DNA of 49,291 nt from Flavobacteriales bacterium. Lineage in GTDB: Bacteria; Bacteroidota; Bacteroidia; Flavobacteriales; Flavobacteriaceae. The stretch is from positions 1 to 49,291 of the forward strand of contig SGZF01000007.1 in assembly GCA_004213645.1 (NCBI GenBank), read 5' to 3'. Below the pieces are notes generated by a model that worked only from the letters and a program-made list of their open reading frames with translations, searched no databases and had not been told where the DNA came from. Of this stretch, positions 25,912 through 35,173 are shown piece by piece. The stretch's first letter is position 1. Each line of letters begins with the position of its first letter. The position numbers and the translations under genes were made by a program.

Positions 25912-25919
25912 TATTTTTG
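25912..25919 (+). promoter_or_regulatory. Promoter -7 element for the nucleotidyltransferase gene
   Basis: TATTTTTG matches TAnnTTTG, 16 nt upstream of ATG 25936, in the 51-nt gap after atpG. It is AT-rich and without a clear -33 TTG, so only moderate support. Confidence 0.35.
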
Positions 25920-25935
25920 ATTTTAAATCAAATAA

Positions 25936-26964
25936 ATGAAAATATTTATTCCGATGGCAGGAAAAGGGACAAGGCTTAGGCCTTTTACATTAACTTCTCC
26001 AAAACCTTTGCTAGAGATTATTGATAAGCCAATAGTTGAACACCTTATTGATCAAATAACATCCACACTTAACACAGATATAGATGAGATCATATATATT
26101 TTAGGAGATGAGTCCTATTTCAATTCAGATGTTGTAGATTCTTTAAAGCTAATCTCTGATAAATATAATGCGCAAACAAAAATTTATAGACAACTTGAAC
26201 AACTTGGAACAGGTCATGCAATTATGTGTGCAGAGGATTCATTAACTGGCCCATCTATCATTGCTTATGCTGATACGATGATTCAAGGTAAAATTTCAAT
26301 AGATAGCGATGTTGATGGTATGATATGGGTAAAGAAAGTGAAAAATCCTTCAAGTTATGGAGTTGTGAATCTTGATAAAGACGGTAACATAATTGAATTA
26401 ATAGAAAAACCACAAAATTTTATTTCTGACCTTGCAGTTGTTGGAATATATTATTTTAAAGATATTTCTTTGGTAAGAGACCATCTCAGAACTCATCTTA
26501 AAGAGACACTAGATCCTTCAAAAGAATACCTTTTAAATTATGGAATTGAAAAAATGATTGAAAACAATTATGTTTTTAAATCTCAAGAAATTAATACATG
26601 GATGGATTGTGGTACTCCACAATTACTTATTAAATCGGCAAAAACTATAATGAATTCAACTGAAAAATCAAATGTTGAAAATAATTTATCAGAAAAGGTG
26701 AATGTTCATATAAACCAGCCTGTTTTTTTTGGAAAAAATGTTCAGATTACAGATTCAACAATTGGTCCATATGTATCAATTGGAGATAATACTGTTGTTT
26801 CAAATTCTAAAATTGAATCAACAATTATATATAAAAATGCAAAAGTTTTAAATGCTAATTTGAAAAACTCAATACTAGGTTCAAATACTTCTTACAATGG
26901 ATCGAGTAAAGCTGTTTTTTTAGGTGATCATTCTCAAATAAATGGTGATGAAGACAAACAATAG
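25936..26964 (+). CDS. Sugar phosphate nucleotidyltransferase
   Basis: A 342-residue protein with an N-terminal nucleotidyltransferase domain: the signature IPMAGKGTRLRPFT (about residues 5-18), SPKPLLEI with the substrate lysine (about 22-29), and a metal-binding ADT near 108-110. A C-terminal left-handed beta-helix (about 255-335) shows hexapeptide-like repeats. It resembles glucose-1-phosphate thymidylyl/uridylyltransferases and GlmU-like enzymes; the sugar is not determinable. The product would feed glycan synthesis. It overlaps the DUF4292 gene by about 20 nt. Confidence 0.87.
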   Translation: MKIFIPMAGKGTRLRPFTLTSPKPLLEIIDKPIVEHLIDQITSTLNTDIDEIIYILGDESYFNSDVVDSLKLISDKYNAQTKIYRQLEQLGTGHAIMCAEDSLTGPSIIAYADTMIQGKISIDSDVDGMIWVKKVKNPSSYGVVNLDKDGNIIELIEKPQNFISDLAVVGIYYFKDISLVRDHLRTHLKETLDPSKEYLLNYGIEKMIENNYVFKSQEINTWMDCGTPQLLIKSAKTIMNSTEKSNVENNLSEKVNVHINQPVFFGKNVQITDSTIGPYVSIGDNTVVSNSKIESTIIYKNAKVLNANLKNSILGSNTSYNGSSKAVFLGDHSQINGDEDKQ

Positions 26965-27739
26965 AAGATGTTTATTTTTATTTTCTCTTATTCTATTTTT
27001 TATTTTAGAAGGCTGTTCTGTTAAGAAAAAAATTATTTCAGATGTTCCAGAAAAAAACATTGAAGTATCTGAGATAATTAAAAATGTTAGAAACTCAGAG
27101 CTTAAATACAAAAACTTAAGAAATAGAATAAAAGTTGAGTTTAATAATGGCCGATCTGTTCAAACCGTAAATCTAAATCTCAGAGCATTAGAAAAAGAAG
27201 TTTTGTGGCTTAGCGCATCAATGATTGTTCCAATTGCAAAAGTTTTAATGAGTAATGAAAAATTTGTGTTTTATGAAAAATTCCAAAAAACATACATAAA
27301 TCAAGATATTTCACAAATAACTGCTATAGCAGGATTTAATAGGCCAGTTGATGTTTTACAGAGAATACTTTATGGACAATCCATTATGAATCTTAACAAA
27401 AGCGATTGGAAAAGAATTGAAAATCCTAATCATTATGTTTTACAGTCTACAAAAGGATTGCAAACAACATTATTTTTTAACCCAAAAACTTTCAATCTTG
27501 ATCAACAAAGAATTTTTATACCTTTTCTATCATCTTTAATTACACTTGAGTATAATAATTACAAAGTAGTTGAAGAAAGAGTTGTTCCAAATAATCTATT
27601 AATATCATACATCAGAGGAAACCAAATTATAAAAATTAACCTCGAGTATTCACAGTTTGATTTTCCTGAAAATTTGACTTTTCCAATGGAAATTCCTGCC
27701 AATTATAAAATTAAAACTTTAGATGAAATTCTTAAGTAA
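26942..27739 (+). CDS. DUF4292 family lipoprotein
   Basis: A protein of about 265 residues with a lipoprotein signal ending in LEGC, followed by a mainly beta body. It fits DUF4292, a Bacteroidota family with a suspected LolA/LolB-like half-barrel, and it precedes an EnvC-like gene as in related genomes. Start could be ATG 26942 or ATG 26948; the latter gives a cleaner MKTNNRR signal start. Function is unproven; lipoprotein handling at the outer membrane is only an inference from fold resemblance. It overlaps envC by 17 nt. Confidence 0.75.
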   Translation: MVMKTNNRRCLFLFSLILFFILEGCSVKKKIISDVPEKNIEVSEIIKNVRNSELKYKNLRNRIKVEFNNGRSVQTVNLNLRALEKEVLWLSASMIVPIAKVLMSNEKFVFYEKFQKTYINQDISQITAIAGFNRPVDVLQRILYGQSIMNLNKSDWKRIENPNHYVLQSTKGLQTTLFFNPKTFNLDQQRIFIPFLSSLITLEYNNYKVVEERVVPNNLLISYIRGNQIIKINLEYSQFDFPENLTFPMEIPANYKIKTLDEILK

Positions 27740-28931
27740 AATATATATTTTATTCCTTCTTCTTTCATTTTCAGTATTGAATGCTCAAGATTATCAAGCA
27801 AGACAAAAAAAACTTGAAGCTCAAAAAATATCATTAAAAAATGAGATAATTCAAATTAATTCATTAATTGAAGACTCAAGAAGAAGGTCTAAGAATCTTG
27901 CAAACGAACTTGAAGATCTTCAGCTAAAAATATCTGTTAGAGACAAGTTAATTAATATTAATAATTCCCAGCTTAACAATCTTACAAGCATAATAGAAAA
28001 TCAAACAAAAAAAATAGCAGATCTTGAAAACAATCTGATTGATCTTAAAAACGAATATGAAAAAATCATTTACACCTCTTATAAAAAAAGATCTACTCAA
28101 ATGAAGTTAATGTTTTTGTTTGCATCTGAAAATTTAAATCAAGCCTTTAAACGTTTCCAATATTTTAAACAATATTCTAAATATAGAAAGAAACAAGCTG
28201 ATCAAATTATAATAATACAAGGCCAACTAATCCAGAAAATAGACAGCCTGGAAATTATGAAAACAGAAAAACAAAACATAGTTAAAGAAAACAAAACAGT
28301 TAAACAATCACTCACAAACGAAATAATTCAACAAGACAATTTATTTAGAAGTCTGTTGAAAACCCAAAAAGATTACTCTGCACAGGTTGATATAAAAGAA
28401 AGACAATCAAGACAAATTGATAATGAAATTAGAAAACTTATAAGTCTTGCGATTTCAGAGTCAAACAAAAACAATAACTCTTCAAACTTCTCTCTTACCC
28501 CTGAAGGGAGGTTAATTTCAAAAAACTTTCAATCAAATAAAGGAAGACTTCCATGGCCTGTAAAAGAGGGTGTAATAGTTAGAAGATTTGGAACTCAGCG
28601 TCACCCTGTAGTAAGAACAACAACAATTAATAGTAATGGAATATCAATAGCAACTTCTCCTAATTCAATTGTATACTCAGTATTTGATGGTGAAGTTTTA
28701 TCTGTTTACGGTTTTTCAGGGGGTAATCCAGGCGTTTTATTAAGGCACGGAAAATATATTTCAAACTATCAGAATTTATCTTCAATCTATGTAAATAAGG
28801 GAGATAAAGTATCAGCAAATGATCAAATAGGTATTGTTTTTACAAACGAATCAACAGGAAAAACAGTTTTGAAATTTAATATATTTAATGAGTTAAAACC
28901 TGAAAACCCAATTATTTGGCTTGATAAATAA
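27723..28931 (+). CDS. Murein hydrolase activator EnvC family protein (degenerate M23)
   Basis: A 402-residue periplasmic protein with a signal peptide ending LNAQ (about residue 21), a long coiled coil (about 22-245, with a repeated Gln/Lys/Asn-rich heptad pattern), and a C-terminal LytM/M23 domain (about 275-402). The zinc ligands are lost: where active M23 enzymes have H-x3-D the sequence reads NSNGISIAT, and the HxH motif is replaced by VLKFNIF. EnvC/NlpD proteins with this loss activate amidases rather than cut peptidoglycan. So this is a probable division amidase activator. Convergent with the HU-SPOR gene, 1 nt apart. Confidence 0.88.
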   Translation: MKFLSKIYILFLLLSFSVLNAQDYQARQKKLEAQKISLKNEIIQINSLIEDSRRRSKNLANELEDLQLKISVRDKLININNSQLNNLTSIIENQTKKIADLENNLIDLKNEYEKIIYTSYKKRSTQMKLMFLFASENLNQAFKRFQYFKQYSKYRKKQADQIIIIQGQLIQKIDSLEIMKTEKQNIVKENKTVKQSLTNEIIQQDNLFRSLLKTQKDYSAQVDIKERQSRQIDNEIRKLISLAISESNKNNNSSNFSLTPEGRLISKNFQSNKGRLPWPVKEGVIVRRFGTQRHPVVRTTTINSNGISIATSPNSIVYSVFDGEVLSVYGFSGGNPGVLLRHGKYISNYQNLSSIYVNKGDKVSANDQIGIVFTNESTGKTVLKFNIFNELKPENPIIWLDK

Positions 28932-28932
28932 T

Positions 28933-29835
28933 TTAGTTTTCTATTAACAACCAAGCATCTTGACCATTATTTTTAATAGAAGACATCAAATTCGCTGCTT
29001 CATTCCTTGTTTCTAATCTACCATAAGCTACCCTATACAAGCCTTTAGGGTTAATTGAAGTGTAGGATGCTTTATATCCGAGGCTGATTAAATAATTTAA
29101 CTGTTTTTCAGCATTAACCTTTGACCTGAAAGAACCTGAAATTACACTAAAATAAATAGATTTTTCGTTAACAATCGGAGCAGTAACGTTAAGTCTAATT
29201 GCAGGAAGTTCACCGAGGTTAAAAGTAGCTGTTTGAACATTTTCAAGAATTTTATCTTGAGCAATTGCAATATTTTTTAGCTTTTCATTATCTAGATAAC
29301 TATTGTAATTAAAATATCCAAAGTAACCTAACCCAATTAAAATTAATGCAGTCGCAGCATATTTTAACAAAGGTAACTTAGGAGATGAAGGAATATCTTT
29401 TATAAATTCTTTTTTGATAGTCCTATGGATAGGTTTTCTAGTGAATGATTTAAACCCAAAAGCTAAACTGTTATAATTGACTGAAAAGTCAGGATTAAAA
29501 ATTAAAACTTCATTTTCTTTTAACTCAAATATTCCAAGGGAATCAATCTCAAAAACTAAGTTTTTTGATAAATTTTCATTAAGTAAATCAACTTCTTCAT
29601 TGACCAAGTCAAGCGCTTTTTTATAAGTTATATTATTTTTATTACTTATATACTTAACTAATAGACCATCATTTTCCTTAAGCATTGAGTTAAATGAAAC
29701 ATATTTGCTAGGGGGGAAAAACTCATCTCCCTTTCTGAAAGCTGATTTGTTTTTTAGAACAAAGGCTCCAAAGCCAGGTAAAATTACACAATCGTTGTTG
29801 TATAAAAGATCAACAATATGTTTAAAAATAGACAT
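28933..29835 (-). CDS. HU-CCDC81 and SPOR domain protein
   Basis: A 300-residue protein joining two domains: an N-terminal HU-like region of the CCDC81 type in two halves (about residues 1-70 with LLYNNDCVILPGFGAFVL; about 70-135), one transmembrane helix (about 155-175, containing GLGYFGYFNYN), and a C-terminal SPOR domain (about 225-300, VISGSFRSKVNAEKQLNYL and ending WLLIEN). SPOR domains bind denuded peptidoglycan at the division septum. The cytoplasmic HU-like part could bind DNA or protein. The start is ATG 29835 rather than the preceding TTG at 29838. It follows trpS by 23 nt. Confidence 0.85.
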   Translation of the reverse strand: MSIFKHIVDLLYNNDCVILPGFGAFVLKNKSAFRKGDEFFPPSKYVSFNSMLKENDGLLVKYISNKNNITYKKALDLVNEEVDLLNENLSKNLVFEIDSLGIFELKENEVLIFNPDFSVNYNSLAFGFKSFTRKPIHRTIKKEFIKDIPSSPKLPLLKYAATALILIGLGYFGYFNYNSYLDNEKLKNIAIAQDKILENVQTATFNLGELPAIRLNVTAPIVNEKSIYFSVISGSFRSKVNAEKQLNYLISLGYKASYTSINPKGLYRVAYGRLETRNEAANLMSSIKNNGQDAWLLIEN

Positions 29836-29858
29836 CAAGTAAATTTAAAAAAAAAGAG

Positions 29859-30827
29859 TTAATAACCAACACGGGACCGAACTCTTTTAAGAACATTTTT
29901 AGCTTTTATTCTTGCTTTTTCTGCCCCCTCTTCTAAAAGTAATTCTACTTTTTCTTTATTATCCATTAGTTCAAAAAACTTTTCTCTGTTTAATGAAAAA
30001 CGATTTAAGATTTCATTGTAAAGTAATTCTTTAGCTTCACCGTATCCTACATCACCCTTTTGGTATCGATCATTTAAAATTTCCACATTTTTTTTTGATG
30101 CTATTACATTATATAACTTAAACACATTACAAAGCTTTGGATTTTTAGGCTCATCTAAAGACAAGCTTTGAGTTTTTATTCTCATTATTTGCTTTTTCAG
30201 TTTTTTATCTTCAGCGAAAATATCAATGGTATTCCCCTTTGATTTGCTCATTTTTTCACCATCTGTTCCTATAATATATTTTGTGTCATTTTGGATTTTA
30301 GCTTCTGGAATAATAAATGTATCACCCATTAAATTATTGAACCTTGAGGCCACATCTCTTGTTATTTCAAGATGTTGAAGCTGATCTTTTCCTACTGGAA
30401 CTAAATTAGCATCATAAATTAAAATATCAGCAGACATTAGCATCGGATAAGAAAATAATCCAGAGTTTACATCTTTCAGATTATTGACTTTATCCTTAAA
30501 TGAGTGAGCAAGTTTCAATCTCTGATATGGAAAAAAACAACTAAGATACCAAGCTAACTCAGTAACTTCAGGTATATCACTTTGTCTAAAAAAACAACTT
30601 TTTATTGGGTCAAGACCAAATGCAAGCCAAGTAGCAGCAGTAGATAAAGTATTCTCATGTAAAACCTTTTTATCTTTGATTTGAGTTAAAGAGTGCATGT
30701 TTGCAATGAACAGATAAGACTCTTCTTTTGAAGAGTTGGCCATCTCAACGGCAGGTTCAATTGCTCCAAGAATGTTGCCAAGGTGAGGTGTTCCAGTGGA
30801 TTGAATGCCAGTTAATATTTTGGCCAT
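29859..30827 (-). CDS. trpS: Tryptophanyl-tRNA synthetase
   Basis: Class I synthetase charging tRNA-Trp; 322 residues is normal. The HIGH-equivalent is TPHLGN (about residues 13-18) after the diagnostic GIQSTG; the KMSKS loop is GEKMSKSKGN near residue 195. A strong divergent promoter lies upstream, 17 nt from the ATG. The downstream HU-SPOR gene is probably co-transcribed. Confidence 0.97.
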   Translation of the reverse strand: MAKILTGIQSTGTPHLGNILGAIEPAVEMANSSKEESYLFIANMHSLTQIKDKKVLHENTLSTAATWLAFGLDPIKSCFFRQSDIPEVTELAWYLSCFFPYQRLKLAHSFKDKVNNLKDVNSGLFSYPMLMSADILIYDANLVPVGKDQLQHLEITRDVASRFNNLMGDTFIIPEAKIQNDTKYIIGTDGEKMSKSKGNTIDIFAEDKKLKKQIMRIKTQSLSLDEPKNPKLCNVFKLYNVIASKKNVEILNDRYQKGDVGYGEAKELLYNEILNRFSLNREKFFELMDNKEKVELLLEEGAEKARIKAKNVLKRVRSRVGY

Positions 30828-30844
30828 ATTCTCATTTTACAAAA

Positions 30845-30876
30845 CAAAGATATTTTTTTTTGACCTTGAAACAAAA
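30845..30876 (-). promoter_or_regulatory. -33/-7 promoter for trpS
   Basis: On the minus strand TTTTG (30876-30872) is followed after 19 nt by TATCTTTG (30852-30845), an exact Bacteroidota -33/-7 pair. The leader before the trpS ATG is about 10 nt. Confidence 0.65.
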
Positions 30877-30891
30877 TACCTGTTACCTTTG
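30860..30891 (+). promoter_or_regulatory. -33/-7 promoter for the acyltransferase gene
   Basis: TTG (30860-30862) is followed after 21 nt by TACCTTTG (30884-30891), an exact TAnnTTTG match. It interleaves with the trpS promoter on the other strand, so the two -33 elements lie within 17 bp. The leader is about 18 nt. Confidence 0.6.
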
Positions 30892-30916
30892 AATTTATAA
30901 TATCAAATATTTAGAC

Positions 30917-31699
30917 ATGATTAAAAGGTTCTTTTTAACTATATGGCTACAAGTTTGGTTCTACTTTCTTGCAGGAATACAAATTGTTATTTATTTCCCC
31001 TTTTTAGTAATAATTTTATTATTTCCAAATGGATATGAGATGCTTTATTGGGTAGCAAGGAATATGTGGGCAAGAATCATCTTACATGGCAGCGGGTATT
31101 ATGTTAAAGTGGAAAATAAGGATAAATTAATATCCGACACAAATTGTCTAATAATAGCTAACCATTCTAGTCACATGGACCCTTTCTTAATGCTAATTCT
31201 TAATAAGAAACCCTTTAGGTTTGTTGGTAAAAAAGAATTATACTCTATACCTCTTTTTGGATATTTATATAAAAAAGCTGTTATAATGGTTGACAGGTCT
31301 GATAAAAGAAGTCGATATGCAGTTTATGGTAGAGCAAATCAAATGTTAGAGAGAGGTTATAACGTTTGTATTTTTCCTGAAGTTCATTATTGGGATGACA
31401 CTGTTTTATTGCAAGAATTTAAAAGGGGTGCTTTTAAAATTGCAATTGAAAATAAACTACCGATAGTACCACTTGTATTTTTTGATCTAAAATTAAAACA
31501 TCCGTGGTATCCTAGATTTGGAGCTTTAGGAAAATTAAGGGTCAAAGTTTTAGATAAAATAAGTGTTGAAAATTTAAAGGAGGATGATATTCCAGCTCTG
31601 ACAAAAAAGGCCTTCGATTTAATCAAGAATGAATTAAAAAACGATCCTAAACAATCAGCAATAAAAGCTACAAACAATTGGAAAGAAATACTTTCTTAG
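30917..31699 (+). CDS. 1-acyl-sn-glycerol-3-phosphate acyltransferase (PlsC-like)
   Basis: Second acylation step of phospholipid synthesis at the inner membrane. The 260-residue protein has an N-terminal hydrophobic hairpin (about residues 8-38), the catalytic NHSSHMDPF block (H83-x4-D88), the [16 protein letters not shown] block and the acceptor motif [11 protein letters not shown] near 150-160. In typical enzymes this last motif reads FPEGTR; VHYW is a departure often seen in Bacteroidota. Convergent with recA, sharing TTAG as overlapping stops. Confidence 0.88.
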   Translation: MIKRFFLTIWLQVWFYFLAGIQIVIYFPFLVIILLFPNGYEMLYWVARNMWARIILHGSGYYVKVENKDKLISDTNCLIIANHSSHMDPFLMLILNKKPFRFVGKKELYSIPLFGYLYKKAVIMVDRSDKRSRYAVYGRANQMLERGYNVCIFPEVHYWDDTVLLQEFKRGAFKIAIENKLPIVPLVFFDLKLKHPWYPRFGALGKLRVKVLDKISVENLKEDDIPALTKKAFDLIKNELKNDPKQSAIKATNNWKEILS

Positions 31700-32697
31700 T
31701 CAGTGTCAAGCTGATCAATAATCTTTTGCTCTAATTCTGACATTAATTCTGGATTGTCTTGCAAGATAGCCTTGACTGAATCTCTTCCTTGACCAAGCTT
31801 ACTTCCTCCATAACTAAACCAAGATCCACTTTTTTCTATTATATCAAGCTCTACACCAATATCTAAAATTTCACCTGTTTTAGAGATTCCTTGGCCATAC
31901 ATAATGTCAAACTCAGCCATTTTAAAAGGTGGAGCAACTTTATTCTTAACAATTTTCACCCTTGTTTTATTACCGAGCACACCTCCCTCAGGGTTTTTTA
32001 ACTGAGTAGATCTTCTTATATCAACTCTTATGGAAGCGTAAAATTTTAGAGCATTACCTCCAGTTGTAGTCTCGGGATTTCCAAACATAACACCAATTTT
32101 TTCTCGCAATTGGTTAATAAAGAAAACTGTACAATTTGTTTTGCTTATGGATGCTGTTAATTTTCTTAATGCTTGAGACATAAGCCTTGCATGTAAACCC
32201 ATTTTTGAATCTCCCATTTCGCCTTCTATTTCACTTTTAGGTGTAAGGGCTGCAACGGAGTCAATAACTAAAGCATCCACAGCACCAGATCTTATTAGGT
32301 TATCAGCAATTTCTAGAGCCTGCTCACCATTATCTGGTTGAGAGATTACTAGCTCTCCTAAATCAACACCTAGTTTTTCAGCATAAAATCTATCAAAGGC
32401 ATGTTCTGCATCTATAAAGGCAGCAATTCCTCCAGCTTTTTGACACTCTGCAATTGCATGAAGTGTAAGTGTAGTTTTACCCGAAGATTCTGGACCATAT
32501 ATTTCTATAACCCTACCTTTAGGATAACCTCCTACACCAAGAGCAATATCTAATCCAATAGAACCTGATGAGATAGATTCAACCTTTTCAATCGTTTGAT
32601 CACCTAATCTCATCACGGATCCTTTTCCGTATGTTTTATCAAGTTTATCTAATGTTAATTTTAATGCTTTAAGTTTAGAATCTTTAGGATCTGACAT
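31696..32697 (-). CDS. recA: Recombinase RecA
   Basis: DNA strand-exchange protein and SOS co-protease. From ATG 32697 it has 333 residues, beginning [12 protein letters not shown]; a longer frame to 32748 encodes an AT-rich unrelated extension and is rejected. The Walker A is GPESSGKTT (68-76), Walker [10 protein letters not shown] near 145, and loop L2 carries [11 protein letters not shown] near 215. The C-terminal acidic tail is short ([11 protein letters not shown]). Divergent from the M24 peptidase gene, with no clear TAnnTTTG element. Confidence 0.98.
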   Translation of the reverse strand: MSDPKDSKLKALKLTLDKLDKTYGKGSVMRLGDQTIEKVESISSGSIGLDIALGVGGYPKGRVIEIYGPESSGKTTLTLHAIAECQKAGGIAAFIDAEHAFDRFYAEKLGVDLGELVISQPDNGEQALEIADNLIRSGAVDALVIDSVAALTPKSEIEGEMGDSKMGLHARLMSQALRKLTASISKTNCTVFFINQLREKIGVMFGNPETTTGGNALKFYASIRVDIRRSTQLKNPEGGVLGNKTRVKIVKNKVAPPFKMAEFDIMYGQGISKTGEILDIGVELDIIEKSGSWFSYGGSKLGQGRDSVKAILQDNPELMSELEQKIIDQLDTD

Positions 32698-32751
32698 ATT
32701 ATGACATTTATCACTAAAGTAATATTTTTTATATTTATATTTTATCAAACT

Positions 32752-34083
32752 ATGAGAAAAATATTAATATTATTTGTACTACTATTTATAACTGATATTT
32801 ATGCGCAAAATGTTCTACCATTAAAAGAAAGAGCAGAGTTTGTAAATAAACTTCAAAAAGATAGACTCACTAATTTATTGCCAACACTTATGGAAAAAAC
32901 AGGCATTGATATGTGGGTGTTAATTGCAAGAGAATACAATGAAGATCCAATAATTAAAACAATGCTTCCGCCAACATGGTTAAATGCAAGAAGAACAACA
33001 ATGATAGTTTTTTCTTTAGATTCTAAATCTAAAAAATTTGAATCAGTTGCAATTGCAAGATATGCCTTTGGGGATAATATTCCATCAATATGGAATAAAG
33101 AAAAACAGCCCAACCAATGGGAAGCTCTGAAAGACTACATTGTAAGTAAAAATCCAAAAAAAATAGGCATTAACACTTCTAGTTATGAATCTCTTGCAGA
33201 TGGACTTAGCAAGTATCACTATGATCAACTGTACAATGTATTGCCATCTAAATTGAGAAACAAAATAGTTTCAGCAGAAGATCTAGCTATTGCTTGGATT
33301 GAAACAAGAACAGAGTTAGAGATGACAGTTTATTCACAACTTATAGAAATAAGTAGTTCAATAATAAGGGAGGCTTTTTCAACAAAAGTGATTACTCCAG
33401 GTATTACCACAACTGATGATGTCGTTTGGTGGATGCGTGAAAAAGTTAAGAAACTAGGTCTTGATACTTGGTTTCATCCTAGTGTTGATGTACAAAGAAA
33501 AGATAATAGTGACTTATATGCATTTGACGGATTATCTAAATTTGATATAATTCAACCGGGAGATCTAGTTCATTGTGACTTTGGAATTACCTATTTAACA
33601 TTAAATACTGATACGCAGGAACTAGCTTATGTACTAAAACCCGGAGAAACAAGTGCACCTGAATATTTAATCAATGCTCTAAAGGAGGGGAACAGGGTGC
33701 AAGATATTTTTACAAATAATTTTAAACAAGGAGCTACAGGCAACGAAATTTTAAAACAATCTTTAAACCAGGGAAAAGCTGAAGGCTTAAGGCCGTCGAT
33801 TTATACTCATCCATTAGGTACATATGGACATTCTGCTGGAACTACATTAGGAATGTGGGATTCTCAAAATGGAGTTCCTTATACTGGAGATCACCCATTA
33901 CAATTTAACACTTCATATGCAATTGAGTTAAATACAACAGTATATATTCCAGAATGGAAAAAGGATGTAAGAATTATGCTTGAAGTTCCAGGTTTTTTCG
34001 ATGAAGATGGATTCAGATATATTAAGGGTAGACAAACAAAGTTTATTTTGATTGGGGACATTCAGTATGGTTTAACCAACTGA
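32752..34083 (+). CDS. M24 family metallopeptidase, exported
   Basis: A 443-residue aminopeptidase P/prolidase-like (M24) protein with a signal peptide ([19 protein letters not shown]). The pita-bread domain carries apparent metal ligands: Asp in HCDFGITYL, a second Asp shortly after, His in [13 protein letters not shown], Glu in [10 protein letters not shown], and Glu in [13 protein letters not shown]. It would release N-terminal residues from proline peptides in the periplasm. I start at ATG 32752; the upstream ATG 32701 adds a hydrophobic AT-rich stretch and overlaps recA's control region. Confidence 0.85.
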   Translation: MRKILILFVLLFITDIYAQNVLPLKERAEFVNKLQKDRLTNLLPTLMEKTGIDMWVLIAREYNEDPIIKTMLPPTWLNARRTTMIVFSLDSKSKKFESVAIARYAFGDNIPSIWNKEKQPNQWEALKDYIVSKNPKKIGINTSSYESLADGLSKYHYDQLYNVLPSKLRNKIVSAEDLAIAWIETRTELEMTVYSQLIEISSSIIREAFSTKVITPGITTTDDVVWWMREKVKKLGLDTWFHPSVDVQRKDNSDLYAFDGLSKFDIIQPGDLVHCDFGITYLTLNTDTQELAYVLKPGETSAPEYLINALKEGNRVQDIFTNNFKQGATGNEILKQSLNQGKAEGLRPSIYTHPLGTYGHSAGTTLGMWDSQNGVPYTGDHPLQFNTSYAIELNTTVYIPEWKKDVRIMLEVPGFFDEDGFRYIKGRQTKFILIGDIQYGLTN

Positions 34084-34087
34084 GATC

Positions 34088-34097
34088 ACCTTAAGGT
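34088..34097. repeat. 10-bp palindrome upstream of trhO
   Basis: ACCTTAAGGT is a perfect 10-bp palindrome directly after the M24 stop and 14 nt before the trhO -7 element. It could be an operator or a chance AT-centred repeat. Confidence 0.3.
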
Positions 34098-34110
34098 TGT
34101 TAAAAAGTTG

Positions 34111-34118
34111 TAGTTTTG
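34111..34118 (+). promoter_or_regulatory. Promoter -7 element for trhO
   Basis: TAGTTTTG matches TAnnTTTG, 19 nt before ATG 34138. A TTG occurs 11 nt upstream, which is too close for a standard -33 element. Confidence 0.4.
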
Positions 34119-34137
34119 TTTACTATTTTAGTATAGC

Positions 34138-35172
34138 ATGCAACTGTACAATAAACATAGTGCTAAAGAGCGCGCCAGAATTATCGATGAAAATTCTCAG
34201 GTTAGAATTACACTTTCTTTTTATAAGTATTTTAATCTTGGGAATCCATCACTATTTAGAGACCACTTATTTATTGTTTGGTCTAAAATTGATGTTTTAG
34301 GCAGAATCTATGTTTCTAAAGAGGGAATAAATGCTCAGCTTTCAGTTCCTAAAGAAAACTTTCAGAAATTTAAAAAATCAATTATTGAATTGCCTCCTCT
34401 TAGTGAGGTTAGATTAAATGTTGCATTAGAACATTACAATAAATCTTTCTTAAAATTAACTATTAAAATTCGAGATAAGATAGTTTCTGACGGGCTTCAA
34501 GCTAATTCCTTTGATGTTACTAAGATTGGAAAACATTTAGACGCAACAGAATTTAATTTAATGTTAAAAGATGAAAACACTATTTGCATTGATATGAGAA
34601 ATCACTACGAAAGTGAAATAGGGTTTTTTAAGGGTGCGGTTAAACCAAATGTGGATACTTTTAGAGAGTCTCTTCTAACAATTGATAAGGAACTTAAGAA
34701 ACATGGTATAAGCAAAAACTATCTTATGTATTGTACAGGAGGGATTAGATGTGAGAAAGCAAGCGCATATTTAAAACATAAGGGAATAAAAAATGTATTT
34801 CAACTTGAGGGAGGAATAATTGAATATTCTAGACAAGTAAAAGAGAATGGATTAGAAAACAACTTTCTTGGTAAGAATTTTGTTTTTGATAACAGAATGG
34901 GAGAAAGAATTTCAAATGAAATTGTTTCAAATTGCCATCAGTGCGGAAAACCCTGTGACTCTCACATAAACTGTGCAAATGACTCATGTCATCTTTTATT
35001 TATTCAGTGTGACGAGTGTAGAAAAAAAATGAATAGTTGCTGTTCTATAGAATGCATGAAGGTTGTTGAACTTCCTTATGATCAACAAAAATCTCTTAGA
35101 AAAGGACAGTATAATAGTAACAAGAAATTTAAAAAAGGAAGATCAAGCAAACTAAAATTCAAAATAAATTGA
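34138..35172 (+). CDS. trhO: tRNA uridine(34) hydroxylase TrhO (rhodanese family)
   Basis: A 344-residue YceA/TrhO-type protein that makes 5-hydroxyuridine at the tRNA wobble position. The N-terminal ferredoxin-like domain contains VLGRIYVSKEGINAQLS (about residues 51-67). The rhodanese domain contains IDMRNHYESEIGFFKGA and the active-site loop YCTGGIRCEKASAYL with Cys199. The C-terminal third carries a cysteine cluster (CHQCGKPCDSH, CANDSCHLLFIQCDECR) resembling a zinc site, then a basic tail. Followed after 1 nt by PBP1A. Confidence 0.93.
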   Translation: MQLYNKHSAKERARIIDENSQVRITLSFYKYFNLGNPSLFRDHLFIVWSKIDVLGRIYVSKEGINAQLSVPKENFQKFKKSIIELPPLSEVRLNVALEHYNKSFLKLTIKIRDKIVSDGLQANSFDVTKIGKHLDATEFNLMLKDENTICIDMRNHYESEIGFFKGAVKPNVDTFRESLLTIDKELKKHGISKNYLMYCTGGIRCEKASAYLKHKGIKNVFQLEGGIIEYSRQVKENGLENNFLGKNFVFDNRMGERISNEIVSNCHQCGKPCDSHINCANDSCHLLFIQCDECRKKMNSCCSIECMKVVELPYDQQKSLRKGQYNSNKKFKKGRSSKLKFKIN

Positions 35173-35173
35173 T

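Noticed and set aside
32698-32748. N-terminal extension of RecA
   Set aside because: The extra 17 residues are AT-rich and unlike RecA; the family starts at MSDPKDSK.
32701-32751. N-terminal extension of the M24 peptidase
   Set aside because: ATG 32752 gives a standard signal peptide; the extension lies in the recA upstream region.
34097-34300. Reading frame overlapping the start of trhO in another frame
   Set aside because: It lies on the same strand in a different frame from the well-supported TrhO and has no recognisable features.
34650-34658. DnaA-box-like TGTGGATAC in trhO
   Set aside because: A single near match inside a coding region, so not an origin.
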